Positions 7,337 to 16,123 are shown, counted from the stretch's first letter. The stretch is DNA of 64,000 nucleotides from Ornithomonoglobus_A sp045649025 (GCA_045649025.1 JAZRPB010000006.1:1-64000); one strand, 5' to 3'. The notes: a model not told the origin generated them from the sequence alone. A program made the numbers and translations.

Positions 7337-9091
7337 TTATATTGTGTAATATTTATTTTTATATTCATCATATTGGCTTATGAAGTTGTTTTCGCCATCG
7401 TGCTTTACGTGGTCAAGATAAATATGTGGCTCAAATCCGTCTTGGTCCTTATGAAGAATAGAAACACCAATATTTGAGCAGTGGTCTGCAATTCTTTCAA
7501 AGTTGGTTATAATATCTGAATACACAAACCCAAGAACAATTGTGCATTTATTATTCTGCAGACGTTCTATATGGTTGCTCTTCATCTTATACTTAAGCTT
7601 GTCTATAACCTGCTCTAAAGGCTCAATCTTCATCGCATAATTTTTATCGTTATTTTCAACTGCCTTTACAGTAATTTCAACTATTTCCTTGATTGCACTT
7701 GATATAACCTTTATTTCATTAACTGCTGCATCGGAGAATGTAAGTTGCTTTGAATGAATTTCCTTTGATGCCCCCATTAAATTACAAGCATGGTCGGATA
7801 TTCTTTCTGCGTCACCTATTAGATGTAGCAATGATGTGACCTCGTTAGCCTCATGCTCTGCAAGCTTATGACCTGCTAATTTTACAAGATATGAGCCGAG
7901 CTTGTCTTCATAGTTATCCACAAGTGCTTCTTGCTCTTTAATGTATGCATCTGTTTTTGAATCATAGTTAAGAAGCTTATCTAATGAAACCTTTACAGCC
8001 TCACCTGTAATTTTCATCATCTGCGCCATAATATCATTCGCTTTTTCAAGTGCAAAGCCTGGAACTGTTAAGAATCTGTCGTCAAGCACCCTGAATACAT
8101 CCTCTTCAACAGTTTCGGTTGATTTAATTGTCATCACCGCAAGCTTTTCTATAAAGTTACAGAACGGTATTAAAATTATTGTTGATAAAATATTGAATGC
8201 AGTATGTACAAGTGCTATTGAGAATACAGATGCCTGATCATGCATAAATGCAAAATCTAAAATTGAATGCAAGCCGTAGAATATGCCTCCTACAACCACA
8301 ACACCTATTATTTTTATATACAGGCACGATATTGCAACCCTTTTCGAGTCTTTATTACCGCTTATAGCAGAAAGTATGGGTGTAATTGTTGTGCCTATAT
8401 TTTGACCTAATATTACAGGAAGTGCAGTTGCCATAGGTATTGCACCTGTTAAAGACAATGCCTGTAAAATACCAACCGATGCTGATGATGATTGAATAAT
8501 TGCAGTTAGAATTGTACCGCACAAAATGCCAAGTATCGGATTTTCAAACATAACAAGAATTTTTGCAAAGCTTTCGCTGTCTTTTAATCCCGACATTGCT
8601 CCCGACATTGTTTCCATACCAAACATCAAAACTGCAAAACCAATTAATATTGCACCAATATTCTTCTTTTTATCAGTTTTGCAAGCCATAATCATTATAA
8701 TACCAATCATTGCAAGCACAGGCGTAAATGACTCAGGTTTTAAGAACTTAAGCCACTCGGTACTTGCCGATATACCTGTTGTACTCAAGAGCCATGCAGT
8801 AACTGTTGTACCAATATTAGCTCCCATTATAATAGCAATAGATTGAGATAGCTTCATAATACCTGAATTTACAAATCCTACAAGCATAACTGTTGTAGCA
8901 GATGAGCTTTGTATTACTGCAGTAACTAAAAAACCAAGCAAAAAGCCTTTAAATCTGTTGGAAGTAAGCTTTTGCAAAATTGATTCAAGCTGACCTCCTG
9001 AAAGCTTTTTTAAGCTTTCGCCCATATAGTCCATTCCAAATAAGAACAAAGCAAGTCCACCCAATAAAGTTAAAATTGAAAATATGCTCAT
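7337..9091 (-). CDS. Na/Pi cotransporter family protein with PhoU-like domain
   Basis: 584 residues. The N-terminal half (about 1-320) is a Na/Pi cotransporter membrane domain with the two inverted-repeat signatures QSSSATTVML and QSSSASVGIL. The C-terminal part (about 345-550) is a helical PhoU-like domain. This matches the NptA/YjbB group, which moves phosphate with sodium, often as an exporter in bacteria. No pst or pho genes are near. It is the first gene of a probable two-gene unit with metA, with a promoter at 9189-9217. Confidence 0.9.
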   Translation of the reverse strand: MSIFSILTLLGGLALFLFGMDYMGESLKKLSGGQLESILQKLTSNRFKGFLLGFLVTAVIQSSSATTVMLVGFVNSGIMKLSQSIAIIMGANIGTTVTAWLLSTTGISASTEWLKFLKPESFTPVLAMIGIIMIMACKTDKKKNIGAILIGFAVLMFGMETMSGAMSGLKDSESFAKILVMFENPILGILCGTILTAIIQSSSASVGILQALSLTGAIPMATALPVILGQNIGTTITPILSAISGNKDSKRVAISCLYIKIIGVVVVGGIFYGLHSILDFAFMHDQASVFSIALVHTAFNILSTIILIPFCNFIEKLAVMTIKSTETVEEDVFRVLDDRFLTVPGFALEKANDIMAQMMKITGEAVKVSLDKLLNYDSKTDAYIKEQEALVDNYEDKLGSYLVKLAGHKLAEHEANEVTSLLHLIGDAERISDHACNLMGASKEIHSKQLTFSDAAVNEIKVISSAIKEIVEITVKAVENNDKNYAMKIEPLEQVIDKLKYKMKSNHIERLQNNKCTIVLGFVYSDIITNFERIADHCSNIGVSILHKDQDGFEPHIYLDHVKHDGENNFISQYDEYKNKYYTI

Positions 9092-9188
9092 AATTTTCCC
9101 CCTGCGTTTACCATAAATGTATTCTATATGTATTTACTTAATTATTAATGCAATGCAAATATTAACCAACACACACTACATCATTATA

Positions 9189-9217
9189 ATTATAGCATAA
9201 TTTTCCTAATAATGCAA
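9189..9217 (-). promoter_or_regulatory. Promoter for the Na/Pi transporter and metA
   Basis: On the minus strand, TTGCAT (9212-9217), 17-base spacer, TATAAT (9189-9194), about 100 bases before the start codon. Confidence 0.65.
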
Positions 9218-9347
9218 TATATAAATAATCTAAAAAAAAGAAATATTAAAGCCCCGAAAAAATCTATAACTTTATAACCCTATTACCGCATAATATTTAC
9301 AGGTTTTGAAGATACTAACTGTAGCATTTTAAATACGGAGATTAACT

Positions 9348-10052
9348 ATGAGCGAAAATTTTGAACAAGAAAGCAGAAGTGAACATTCTAAAGAGGAACG
9401 TCAGCAAATATATGACTTTGGTAATATACGCACAAAAAATCCACGTGGAAATGTGCATTGTCTTAATATAATAGGTCAGATTGAAGGGCATATGGTATTA
9501 CCTCCTCAAAACAAAACAACAAAGTATGAGCACGTACTTCCCCAGCTTGTGGCTGTGGAGGAGGACAACGAAATTGACGGTCTTTTAGTGTTATTAAATA
9601 CGGTGGGCGGCGATGTTGAGGCAGGGCTTGCAATATCCGAACTTATTGCAGGAATGAAAAAGCCGACTGTATCTCTTGTGCTGGGTGGCGGACATAGTAT
9701 TGGTGTTCCTCTATCTGTCAGCACAGATTATTCTATTATTGCACCAACCGCAACAATGACCGTCCATCCAATGCGTATGAGCGGCGTTGTGATTGGTGTA
9801 ATGCAAACATTTCAATATTTTGAAAGAATGCAAGATAGAATAACTGAATTTGTGGTTAATAATTCTAATGTGAGTGAGGAAAAATTTAAAAAGCTAATGC
9901 TTGCAACAGATGAAATTGCAAATGACGTTGGAACAATTCTTTTTGCAAAACAGGCAGTCGAGTGCGGACTTATAAATCAGATGGGCGGTTTGTCGGACGC
10001 AATGGAAAAACTATATGAGCTTATAGATAAAGAAAGGAAGAAGGAAAAATGA
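9348..10052 (+). CDS. tepA: ClpP-like serine protease, TepA family
   Basis: 234 residues with a ClpP/crotonase fold. The oxyanion-hole glycines are at 87-88 (NTVGGDV), the nucleophile serine at S117 in GGGHSIGV, and the histidine at H140 in MTVHPMRMSG. This is the TepA/YmfB group of Firmicutes, related to ClpP and linked in Bacillus to protein translocation. The N-terminal ~35 residues are charged and variable, with no signal peptide. The stop overlaps the ylzJ start by four bases, the gene pair seen in Bacillus next to spoIIIE, although spoIIIE is not here. Confidence 0.9.
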   Translation: MSENFEQESRSEHSKEERQQIYDFGNIRTKNPRGNVHCLNIIGQIEGHMVLPPQNKTTKYEHVLPQLVAVEEDNEIDGLLVLLNTVGGDVEAGLAISELIAGMKKPTVSLVLGGGHSIGVPLSVSTDYSIIAPTATMTVHPMRMSGVVIGVMQTFQYFERMQDRITEFVVNNSNVSEEKFKKLMLATDEIANDVGTILFAKQAVECGLINQMGGLSDAMEKLYELIDKERKKEK

Positions 10053-10237
10053 TTTATTCAGTAATTCCAAACGACGTTATTTTTTATGACCCCGAGCAGC
10101 TCCAACAACGACATATTAAATTATACCGCGATTTAACACTTGAAATGCGTGGAAAAACTGTTGAAAGAGTTATAACAACAAACCCTAAAAATCATCTAAA
10201 ATACAGCTCATTATTGGGCACTGAATTGGATATTTAA
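10049..10237 (+). CDS. ylzJ: YlzJ-like small protein
   Basis: 62 residues, starting within the tepA stop (ATGA overlap) after a GGAAGAAGG site. It has the YlzJ family features: an N-terminal MIYSVIPNDVIF strand and a TLEMRGKTVERVITTNP core. The function is unknown. Coupling to tepA is conserved in Firmicutes, which supports both calls. There are no membrane segments. Confidence 0.85.
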   Translation: MIYSVIPNDVIFYDPEQLQQRHIKLYRDLTLEMRGKTVERVITTNPKNHLKYSSLLGTELDI

Positions 10238-10334
10238 AATTTACAAGCTTGTTTCTTGTTTAAAATCCATATTTTAGGGTAAATATAAAATAAGAGGATA
10301 AAATCTCTTAATACAAAAACAGGGAGTGAGCAGT

Positions 10335-10874
10335 ATGAAGTTTACGATTATAGGCAGAAAAACAGAAGTGCCCAACAAGGTAAGAGATTATGCGGAAAAG
10401 AAATTATCCAAGCTTGAAAAGTTTTTCCGCGAGGAGGCAGACACAAGAGTTGTGTTTGGAACCATCAAAGACAATGATTATATTGAGGTGTCAATTTCCG
10501 CAAGCGGAATGATATATCGAGCAGAGGTAACTGAAGTAGATTTTATGACTGCAACCGATAAAGCAGTTGATATAATAGAGCGTCAAATCCGCAAAAACAA
10601 AACAAGACTTGAAAAGAAAATAAAGAAGGACGCTCTTGCCGACAAGATTATGATTAACGGCTACAACTTCAATGAGCCTGAGGATAAGCAGGAATTTGAT
10701 ATTGTGAAAACAAAAAGATTTATTGTTAAGCCTATGAGTGTTGAAGAAGCAATATTGCAAATGAATCTGCTTGGTCATAGCTTCTTTATATTTAAAAATA
10801 CAGCCACAAACGAAATGAATATTGTTTATAAGCGTAACGATAAAAAATACGCAGTTATAGAATCGATTGAATAG
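10335..10874 (+). CDS. hpf: Long-form ribosome hibernation-promoting factor
   Basis: 179 residues from ATG 10335. An N-terminal HPF/RaiA domain (about 1-100, beginning MKFTIIGRKTEV) is joined by a linker to the C-terminal dimerisation domain (about 118-178, with KRFIVKPMSVEEAILQMNLLGH). Long HPF dimerises 70S ribosomes into inactive 100S particles in stationary phase. An upstream GTG at 10326 extends the frame by three codons, but the AGGGAG site at 10321-10326 is correctly spaced for the ATG, and family members begin with MKF. It is followed by a palindrome and a bidirectional terminator. Confidence 0.95.
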   Translation: MKFTIIGRKTEVPNKVRDYAEKKLSKLEKFFREEADTRVVFGTIKDNDYIEVSISASGMIYRAEVTEVDFMTATDKAVDIIERQIRKNKTRLEKKIKKDALADKIMINGYNFNEPEDKQEFDIVKTKRFIVKPMSVEEAILQMNLLGHSFFIFKNTATNEMNIVYKRNDKKYAVIESIE

Positions 10875-10884
10875 ACCTTAACAG

Positions 10885-10945
10885 ACGTAGGGGACGATAT
10901 TTCTTTACGCCCTTAATGGTTTATAATGTTTCCCGTCCCCTACGT
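10885..10945. repeat. Palindromic element with GTAGGGGACG arms after hpf
   Basis: A perfect 12-bp inverted repeat, ACGTAGGGGACG at 10885-10896 and its complement at 10934-10945, around a 37-base loop. The arm shares GTAGGGGACG with the palindrome embedded in the transposase gene at 45744-45770, so it may be a half-related REP-type element. The arms are much richer in GC than the surroundings. Confidence 0.6.
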
Positions 10946-10960
10946 TTTTGGTGGTAAATA

Positions 10961-10995
10961 AAAAAACTTGGAATTTTAAAATTCCAAGTTTTTTT
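10961..10995. terminator. Bidirectional terminator between hpf and rplQ
   Basis: ACTTGGAATTT / AAATTCCAAGT stem (10966-10989) flanked by A6 and T7 runs. It ends the ribosomal superoperon on one strand and hpf on the other. Confidence 0.9.
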
Positions 10996-11006
10996 AATTT
11001 TACTGA

Positions 11007-11348
11007 TTAAACTAATTCAAGAATAGCCATTTCTGCTCCGTCACCACGACGAGGACCTATTTTGATTACTCTTGTATATCCACCGTTTCTGTCGGCATAC
11101 TTTGGTGCAATTTCAGCAAATAACTTTGTAACAACGTCTTCCTTTGTAATAAAAGCCAAAGCCTGACGACGTGTATGCAATGTGTTTGCTTTGCCAAGAG
11201 TTATCATTTTCTCAGCCATTGCTTGAGTTTCTTTTGCTCTTGTAAGAGTTGTTTCTATCTTACCGTTTTCCAAAAAGCTTGTTACAAGATTTCTTAACAA
11301 TGCTTTTCTTTGGTCAGTAGGAAGATTTAACTTTCTTGTACCTGGCAT
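11007..11348 (-). CDS. rplQ: 50S ribosomal protein L17
   Basis: 113 residues. It begins MPGTRKLNLPTDQRKALLRN, the short-form bacterial L17, whose C-terminal TRVIKIGPRRGDGAEMAILEL tail is complete. It is the last gene of the alpha part of the superoperon, 13 bases after rpoA, with a bidirectional terminator immediately downstream. Confidence 0.98.
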   Translation of the reverse strand: MPGTRKLNLPTDQRKALLRNLVTSFLENGKIETTLTRAKETQAMAEKMITLGKANTLHTRRQALAFITKEDVVTKLFAEIAPKYADRNGGYTRVIKIGPRRGDGAEMAILELV

Positions 11349-11361
11349 TATAACGTACCTC

Positions 11362-12318
11362 CTAATTATCTTCTTCTTTCTTAAGGTAAAGACCTAAACT
11401 GTTCAATTTGTTTATAACTTCTTCAAGTGATTTTCTACCCAAGTTTCTGACCTTCATCATATCTTCTTCAGTTTTATTTATAAGGTCTTCAACCGTGTTG
11501 ATACCTGCTCTCTTCAAACAGTTATATGAACGTACCGATAAATCAAGCTCTTCTATTGTCATTTCAAGAACTTTTTCCTTCTTGCTCTCTTCCTTTTCAA
11601 CAATAACTTCAGCAGTTTTTGCCTCTTCTGAAAGGTCGATAAACAAGCTCAACAAGTCGTTCATAATTTTTGCAGCCAAGCTTACAGATTCATCCGGTCT
11701 GATTGTACCGTTTGTCCAAACCTCTACCGAAAGCTGTTCCCTGTCGGTATATTGTCCCACACGTACATTCTCAACTGTGTAGTTAACCTTTGTAACAGGT
11801 GTGTATATTGAATCAACAGGAATCATACCTATTACCGACTGTGCACCCTGCTTATTTCTATCAGCGCTCACATAGCCTCTGCCTTTAGACAGGTTGATTT
11901 CCATATACAAATCAGCATCTTCATTTAAAGTAGCAATGTGTAGGTCGGGATTAAAAATCTCAACATCATCATCACGCTTTATATCGTTTGCTGTAATTTC
12001 GCAAGCTCCCTTTGCTTCAATAACAACAGTTTTTGTGCTGTCTTCACCATGAAGCTTTAAAGCAAGCTTTTTAATGTTAAGAATAATCTCTGTAACATCT
12101 TCTGTTACACCAGGAATTGTTGAAAATTCATGTTGAACACCGTTAATCTTGATTGCAGTTGCCGCAGCACCGGGCAATGAAGAAAGAAGTATTCTGCGAA
12201 GTGAATTACCAAGAGTAGTTCCATAACCTCTTTCCAATGGAGATACAACAAATTTACCGTATCTTCCGTCTTCACTTAAATCAACACATTCTATGTTGGG
12301 TTTTTCCATTTCTATCAT
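11362..12318 (-). CDS. rpoA: DNA-directed RNA polymerase subunit alpha
   Basis: 318 residues. The N-terminal dimerisation and assembly domain (about 1-230, with ERGYGTTLGNSLRRILLSSLPG) and the C-terminal DNA-binding domain (about 250-312, with LSVRSYNCLKRAGINTVEDL and the second HhH NLGRKSLEEV) are joined by a charged linker. Its position between rpsD and rplQ is canonical. A 106-base gap separates it from rpsD. Confidence 0.98.
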   Translation of the reverse strand: MIEMEKPNIECVDLSEDGRYGKFVVSPLERGYGTTLGNSLRRILLSSLPGAAATAIKINGVQHEFSTIPGVTEDVTEIILNIKKLALKLHGEDSTKTVVIEAKGACEITANDIKRDDDVEIFNPDLHIATLNEDADLYMEINLSKGRGYVSADRNKQGAQSVIGMIPVDSIYTPVTKVNYTVENVRVGQYTDREQLSVEVWTNGTIRPDESVSLAAKIMNDLLSLFIDLSEEAKTAEVIVEKEESKKEKVLEMTIEELDLSVRSYNCLKRAGINTVEDLINKTEEDMMKVRNLGRKSLEEVINKLNSLGLYLKKEEDN

Positions 12319-12424
12319 TTAGCGAACCCTCCTTTAAAATTGAGTATATTTGCAATGAAATATATTCCTTACAATACTCTTTAAATATATAAATACGTAT
12401 CCACTTACCGAGGGTAAATTCAGA

Positions 12425-13018
12425 TTATTTTGAGTACAACTCGACGATAAGATGTTCTTCTACCTCGTAGTCGATATCCTCTCTGTTAGCAAGTCTTAAG
12501 ACTTTACCTGTAAGAGTGTTCTTATCCATATCAAGCCATTGAGGAACAACCTTCTTTGCGTTGTCTTCAACTATTTCCTTAATTCTTACTGAATTTCTGC
12601 TCTTTTCTCTAACAGCAACAACATCACCCTGCTTAACAAGGATTGATGGTATATCTGCCTTGTGTCCGTTTAGAGTTATATGACCATGGTTTACTATTTG
12701 TCTTGCTTCACGTCTTGTGTTTGCAAGGCCAAGTCTGTAAACAACGTTGTCAAGTCTTGATTCAAGAATTTGAAGAAGCATTTCACCTGTAATGCCATGT
12801 CTCTTTGTAGCCATCACATAGTACTTTCTGAATTGCTTTTCAAGTACACCATAGATAAATTTAACCTTTTGCTTCTCATTTAACTGCAAACCATATTCTG
12901 ATTGCTTTTTTCTGTTTTGCTTTGGATTTTTATTTGAACTCTTATCTATACCCAAAACTTGTGGGTCAAGACCAAGTGTTCTGCATCTCTTTAAAATTGG
13001 TTGAGTATTTCTTGCCAT
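12425..13018 (-). CDS. rpsD: 30S ribosomal protein S4
   Basis: 197 residues. It has an N-terminal domain and a C-terminal S4 RNA-binding domain (about 88-150, RLDNVVYRLGLANTRREARQIVNHGHI). The N-terminus lacks the zinc-binding cysteines of C+ S4 forms (only one Cys, at position 12), so it is a C- type. In Bacillus rpsD is a separate autoregulated gene; here it lies inside the alpha operon between rpsK and rpoA, as in E. coli and many Clostridia. Confidence 0.98.
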   Translation of the reverse strand: MARNTQPILKRCRTLGLDPQVLGIDKSSNKNPKQNRKKQSEYGLQLNEKQKVKFIYGVLEKQFRKYYVMATKRHGITGEMLLQILESRLDNVVYRLGLANTRREARQIVNHGHITLNGHKADIPSILVKQGDVVAVREKSRNSVRIKEIVEDNAKKVVPQWLDMDKNTLTGKVLRLANREDIDYEVEEHLIVELYSK

Positions 13019-13045
13019 GATATTTTTCCTCCTTCTTCCAAATTA

Positions 13046-13444
13046 TCAGACTCTTCTTCTTTTAGGTGGTCTGCAACCATTGTGAGGAATAGGAGTAACA
13101 TCCTTAATCATTGTAACGTCAAGACCTGTTGCCTGAAGTGCTCTTATAGCAGCTTCTCTGCCTGCTCCAGGACCCTTTACGTAAACCTCAACAGTTTTCA
13201 TGCCATGTTCCATTGCAGCCTTTGCAGCTGTTTCAGCAGCTGTTTGAGCAGCAAATGGAGTGCTCTTTCTCGAACCGCGGAAGCCTAAGCCGCCTGCGCT
13301 TGCCCACGATATTGCATTACCAGCAGTATCTGTGATTGTGACAATAGTGTTGTTAAAGGTTGAGCGGATATGTGCTGCACCTTTTTCAATGTTTTTTCTA
13401 TCACGTCTTCTTGTACGTGTAGTTTTCTTTGCTACTTTAGCCAT
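13046..13444 (-). CDS. rpsK: 30S ribosomal protein S11
   Basis: 132 residues with the S11 core: AHIRSTFNNTIVTITD, GLGFRGSRKSTPFAAQ and the C-terminal DVTPIPHNGCRPPKRRRV. It belongs to the platform of the 30S subunit. An AGGGAG-type site precedes it, 17 bases after rpsM. Confidence 0.98.
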   Translation of the reverse strand: MAKVAKKTTRTRRRDRKNIEKGAAHIRSTFNNTIVTITDTAGNAISWASAGGLGFRGSRKSTPFAAQTAAETAAKAAMEHGMKTVEVYVKGPGAGREAAIRALQATGLDVTMIKDVTPIPHNGCRPPKRRRV

Positions 13445-13461
13445 GCTTAGTCCCTCCTTTA

Positions 13462-13830
13462 TTATTTCTTCTTACCTGCAATAGTTCTTGCAGGGCCCTT
13501 GCGGGTTCTTGCGTTGTTCTTTGTATTCTGACCTCTTACAGGAAGACCCTTTCTGTGACGGATACCTCTGTAGCATCCGATTTCCATAAGTCTCTTGATA
13601 TCAAGAGCCAACTGTCTTCTTAAATCACCTTCAACTGTAAAATCAGCATCAATAACCTCTCTAAGGCTATTAACCTCTGCATCTGTAAGATCTTTAACTC
13701 TTGTATCAGGATTAATTCCTGTTTGAGCTAAAATCTTTTGTGAGCTCTTCAAACCTATACCGTAGATATAAGTAAGACCAACCTCAACTCTTTTTTCTCT
13801 TGGTAAGTCAACACCTGCTATTCTTGCCAT
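13462..13830 (-). CDS. rpsM: 30S ribosomal protein S13
   Basis: 122 residues beginning MARIAGVDLPREKRVEVGLT, with the helical domain and the basic tail (RTRKGPARTIAGKKK) that touches tRNA in the P site. It is the first gene of the alpha-operon block. A 263-base non-coding gap rich in hairpins separates it from rpmJ, in contrast to the tight spacing elsewhere in the cluster. Confidence 0.98.
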   Translation of the reverse strand: MARIAGVDLPREKRVEVGLTYIYGIGLKSSQKILAQTGINPDTRVKDLTDAEVNSLREVIDADFTVEGDLRRQLALDIKRLMEIGCYRGIRHRKGLPVRGQNTKNNARTRKGPARTIAGKKK

Positions 13831-14093
13831 ACTTTTCTACACCTCCATAAAAGATATCATCAAAAAATTTAATTACACACACAATTTTTATATTGTGTTA
13901 AAAACTTTTCCAAACTCTGCAAGGGTGTTGATACCTTGCATAAAAACGTTTGGATAAGTTATAAACAAATAATGTTTAACCTGAAAACCCATAAAAATTC
14001 AGATTTGAGTATAGGTCGGAAATTTTGCTACTCGCCGCGTATTCTTATACGCAAAAGCAGAAAAATTTTCGAGATACGCCAAATATGGATTTT
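13831..14093 (-). promoter_or_regulatory. Structured leader/gap before rpsM
   Basis: 263 bases without an ORF inside the superoperon. It holds a two-tier hairpin at 13910-13953 (CCAAAC/GTTTGG outside GCAAGG/CCTTGC), a hairpin at 14037-14052 (GCGTAT/ATACGC) inside weaker outer pairing, and ACACAAT/ATTGTGT near 13877-13899. In E. coli S4 represses the alpha operon by binding a structure just before rpsM; the same place here suggests, but does not prove, a similar control site. Confidence 0.45.
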
Positions 14094-14207
14094 TTAGCCT
14101 TGCTTTTGCTTGTGCTTCGGATTCTCACAAATAACCATAATCTTGCCTTTTCTCTTTATGATTTTGCATTTTTCGCAAATCGGTTTTACTGATGGACGTA
14201 CCTTCAT
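14094..14207 (-). CDS. rpmJ: 50S ribosomal protein L36
   Basis: 37 residues beginning MKVRPSVKPICEKCKIIKRK. The zinc ligands are C11, C14, C27 and the terminal-region H32, the C+ form of L36. AGGAGGT at 14215-14221 lies eight bases before the ATG. It sits between infA and rpsM, its conserved place. Confidence 0.97.
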   Translation of the reverse strand: MKVRPSVKPICEKCKIIKRKGKIMVICENPKHKQKQG

Positions 14208-14223
14208 CTTCGTCTACCTCCTA

Positions 14224-14442
14224 TTACTTAGATCTCCAAGTAATTCTACCGCGTGTTAAATCATAAGGGCTCATTTCAAGTTTAACCTTATCGCCCGGTA
14301 AAATTTTAATGAAGTTCATTCTCAATTTGCCTGAAATGTGTGCCAAAATCTGGTGACCATTTTCAAGCTCTACTTTAAACATTGCGTTAGGTAAGGTTTC
14401 AACAACCTTGCCCTCTAATTCTAAAACATCATCCTTAGCCAA
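14224..14442 (-). CDS. infA: Translation initiation factor IF-1
   Basis: 72 residues, a single S1-like OB fold (GKVVETLPNAMFKVELENGH, GKLRMNFIKILPGDKVKLEMSPYDL). It binds the ribosomal A site during initiation. It sits 16 bases before rpmJ and 12 bases after the KOW protein gene. Confidence 0.98.
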   Translation of the reverse strand: MAKDDVLELEGKVVETLPNAMFKVELENGHQILAHISGKLRMNFIKILPGDKVKLEMSPYDLTRGRITWRSK

Positions 14443-14454
14443 TGATATATCCTC

Positions 14455-14721
14455 CTAATTAGTTCTAACTAATTCCGCTAATGCCTTTCGCAATTCGTGA
14501 TTTTCAATCGGCTTATTATTATCAAGCCTTTCTTTTAAATCCACGGCAATCTTACCGCTTTTTTGAATATGCTTGAGCTTTTTTTTCTTTGGCAACTCTG
14601 CCTTTCTTAGCTTTCCGTCTGCTAAATAGGCATAGCCGTCTTTTAATGAGAGCACTATAAAATAGTCGCCCTTATCGTGTCCTGCAATTGAACGCACAAC
14701 TGAACCCACTACTACTTCCAT
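14455..14721 (-). CDS. KOW-domain RNA-binding protein (L14e-like)
   Basis: 88 residues from ATG 14721. The N-terminal KOW/SH3-like barrel (VVVGSVVRSIAGHDKGDYFIV) resembles archaeal and eukaryotic L14e/L6e/L27e. A basic middle (PKKKKLKH) and a helical tail follow. Such genes are common between map and infA in Clostridia, and their function is not established. An ATG three codons upstream (14730) touches the GAGGTGA site, so the second ATG is better spaced. Confidence 0.85.
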   Translation of the reverse strand: MEVVVGSVVRSIAGHDKGDYFIVLSLKDGYAYLADGKLRKAELPKKKKLKHIQKSGKIAVDLKERLDNNKPIENHELRKALAELVRTN

Positions 14722-14731
14722 ACCATTCACC

Positions 14732-15478
14732 TCAAAGAGTCAGAATTTCGCATCCGTCCTTTGTAACAAGTACGGTATTTTCATAATGGGCTGACAAATG
14801 TCCGTCTGCCGTTACAACAGTCCAATCGTCATCAAGAACCGCAACCTCGTAGTCACCCTCGTTCACCATAGGCTCTATCGCAAGTGTCATACCTGCTGCA
14901 AGTCTTATTCCTTTACCGTAGTGTCCGAAATTCGGAACACTGGGGTCCTCGTGAAGACTTTGTCCTATTCCGTGACCCACAAGGTCACGCACAACGCTGT
15001 ATCCGTTCTCTTCAACATACTCCTGAATGGCAGCCGAAACATCACCCAATTTAGCACCATGCTTAATATGTTTTATCCCCTCAAAAAAGCTTTGCTTTGT
15101 TACGTCGATAAGTCTTTGTGCTTCATCGCTGATTTTACCTACTGCAAATGTTCTTGCAGCGTCGGAATGCCAGCCATCAAGCAATGTTCCCATATCTACG
15201 CTTATTATATCGCCTTCTTTAAGGATTACATCTTTACTTGGGATTCCGTGAACAACCTCATCATTTACCGATGCACATATGCTTCCCGGAAATCCGTTGT
15301 AGTTAAGGAAGTTTGGTTTTCCGCCTTGTGACTTGATAAAATCAAATGCAATTTTATCAAGCTGTTTGGTAGAAATACCAGGCTTAACATTCTTTTCAAT
15401 AAGGTCAAGCGCTTCCTTTGTTATTTTACATGCTTTACGCATTTTTTCAATTTGTTTTGCTGATTTAATAGTTATCAT
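14732..15478 (-). CDS. map: Methionine aminopeptidase type I
   Basis: 248 residues, the pita-bread fold without N-terminal extension. The metal ligands are visible: D in VDMGTLLDGWHSDAA, H in GHGIGQSLHEDP, and the two glutamates in AIEPMV and HYENTVLV. It removes the initiator methionine from nascent proteins. It sits seven bases downstream of adk; its stop is next to the KOW protein start. Confidence 0.97.
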   Translation of the reverse strand: MITIKSAKQIEKMRKACKITKEALDLIEKNVKPGISTKQLDKIAFDFIKSQGGKPNFLNYNGFPGSICASVNDEVVHGIPSKDVILKEGDIISVDMGTLLDGWHSDAARTFAVGKISDEAQRLIDVTKQSFFEGIKHIKHGAKLGDVSAAIQEYVEENGYSVVRDLVGHGIGQSLHEDPSVPNFGHYGKGIRLAAGMTLAIEPMVNEGDYEVAVLDDDWTVVTADGHLSAHYENTVLVTKDGCEILTL

Positions 15479-15484
15479 AATAAT

Positions 15485-16123
15485 CTATTCCTCTATTCCT
15501 AATGCAACAAACACATTACGGGTTGTATCAGCAATTTCCTCTTCGCCTCTTGCACTAACAAGAAGTCCGAGTTCTTTGTAGTATTCTATAATCGGCTCTG
15601 TTTCATTATGATAAACATCAAGACGTTTCTTTATTGTAGCCTCTGTATCGTCGGCCCTTTGAATAAGATTACCTCCGCATTTATCACACACACCCTCAAC
15701 CTGCGGCTTATTAAAAGTGAGGTTATACGGTGCACCGCATTTTGAACACTCGCGTCTTTGAGAAAGTCTTTCTACAATCTTTTCATCTTCAACTTCAATT
15801 GATAACACCTTGTCAATTTTTACGTCAGTTGCACTTGAAGCTTTAGCCTGTGCAATTGTACGTGGAAAACCGTCAAGTATAAATCCCTTTTGACAGTCTG
15901 GTTGTGAAAGTCTATCTTTTACAATGTTAACAATCACTTCATCGGGAACAAGTTTACCATCGTTGATATACATTTGCGCAATCTTTCCGACCTCTGACTG
16001 TTCCTTTATAGCGGTTCTTAGCATCACTCCCGTGGAAATAGTATCTATTCCCAATTTCTTCGAGAGTATTTCTCCTTGTGTACCTTTACCGGCCCCTGGA
16101 GGACCTATTAAAACCAAGTGCAT
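15485..16123 (-). CDS. adk: Adenylate kinase, zinc-type lid
   Basis: 212 residues. The P-loop is GPPGAGKGTQ (7-16), followed by the NMP-binding segment and the DGFPRT motif. The long lid carries C-x2-C ... C-x2-C (CSKCGAPY and CDKCGGN), so a structural zinc is expected. It interconverts ATP plus AMP and 2 ADP. It lies between secY and map, the usual Firmicute order. Confidence 0.98.
   Translation of the reverse strand: MHLVLIGPPGAGKGTQGEILSKKLGIDTISTGVMLRTAIKEQSEVGKIAQMYINDGKLVPDEVIVNIVKDRLSQPDCQKGFILDGFPRTIAQAKASSATDVKIDKVLSIEVEDEKIVERLSQRRECSKCGAPYNLTFNKPQVEGVCDKCGGNLIQRADDTEATIKKRLDVYHNETEPIIEYYKELGLLVSARGEEEIADTTRNVFVALGIEE

Noticed and set aside
9092..9347. Riboswitch or small RNA in the gap between the Na/Pi transporter and tepA
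   Set aside because: I see one minus-strand promoter and AT-rich sequence but no conserved riboswitch core or strong stem.
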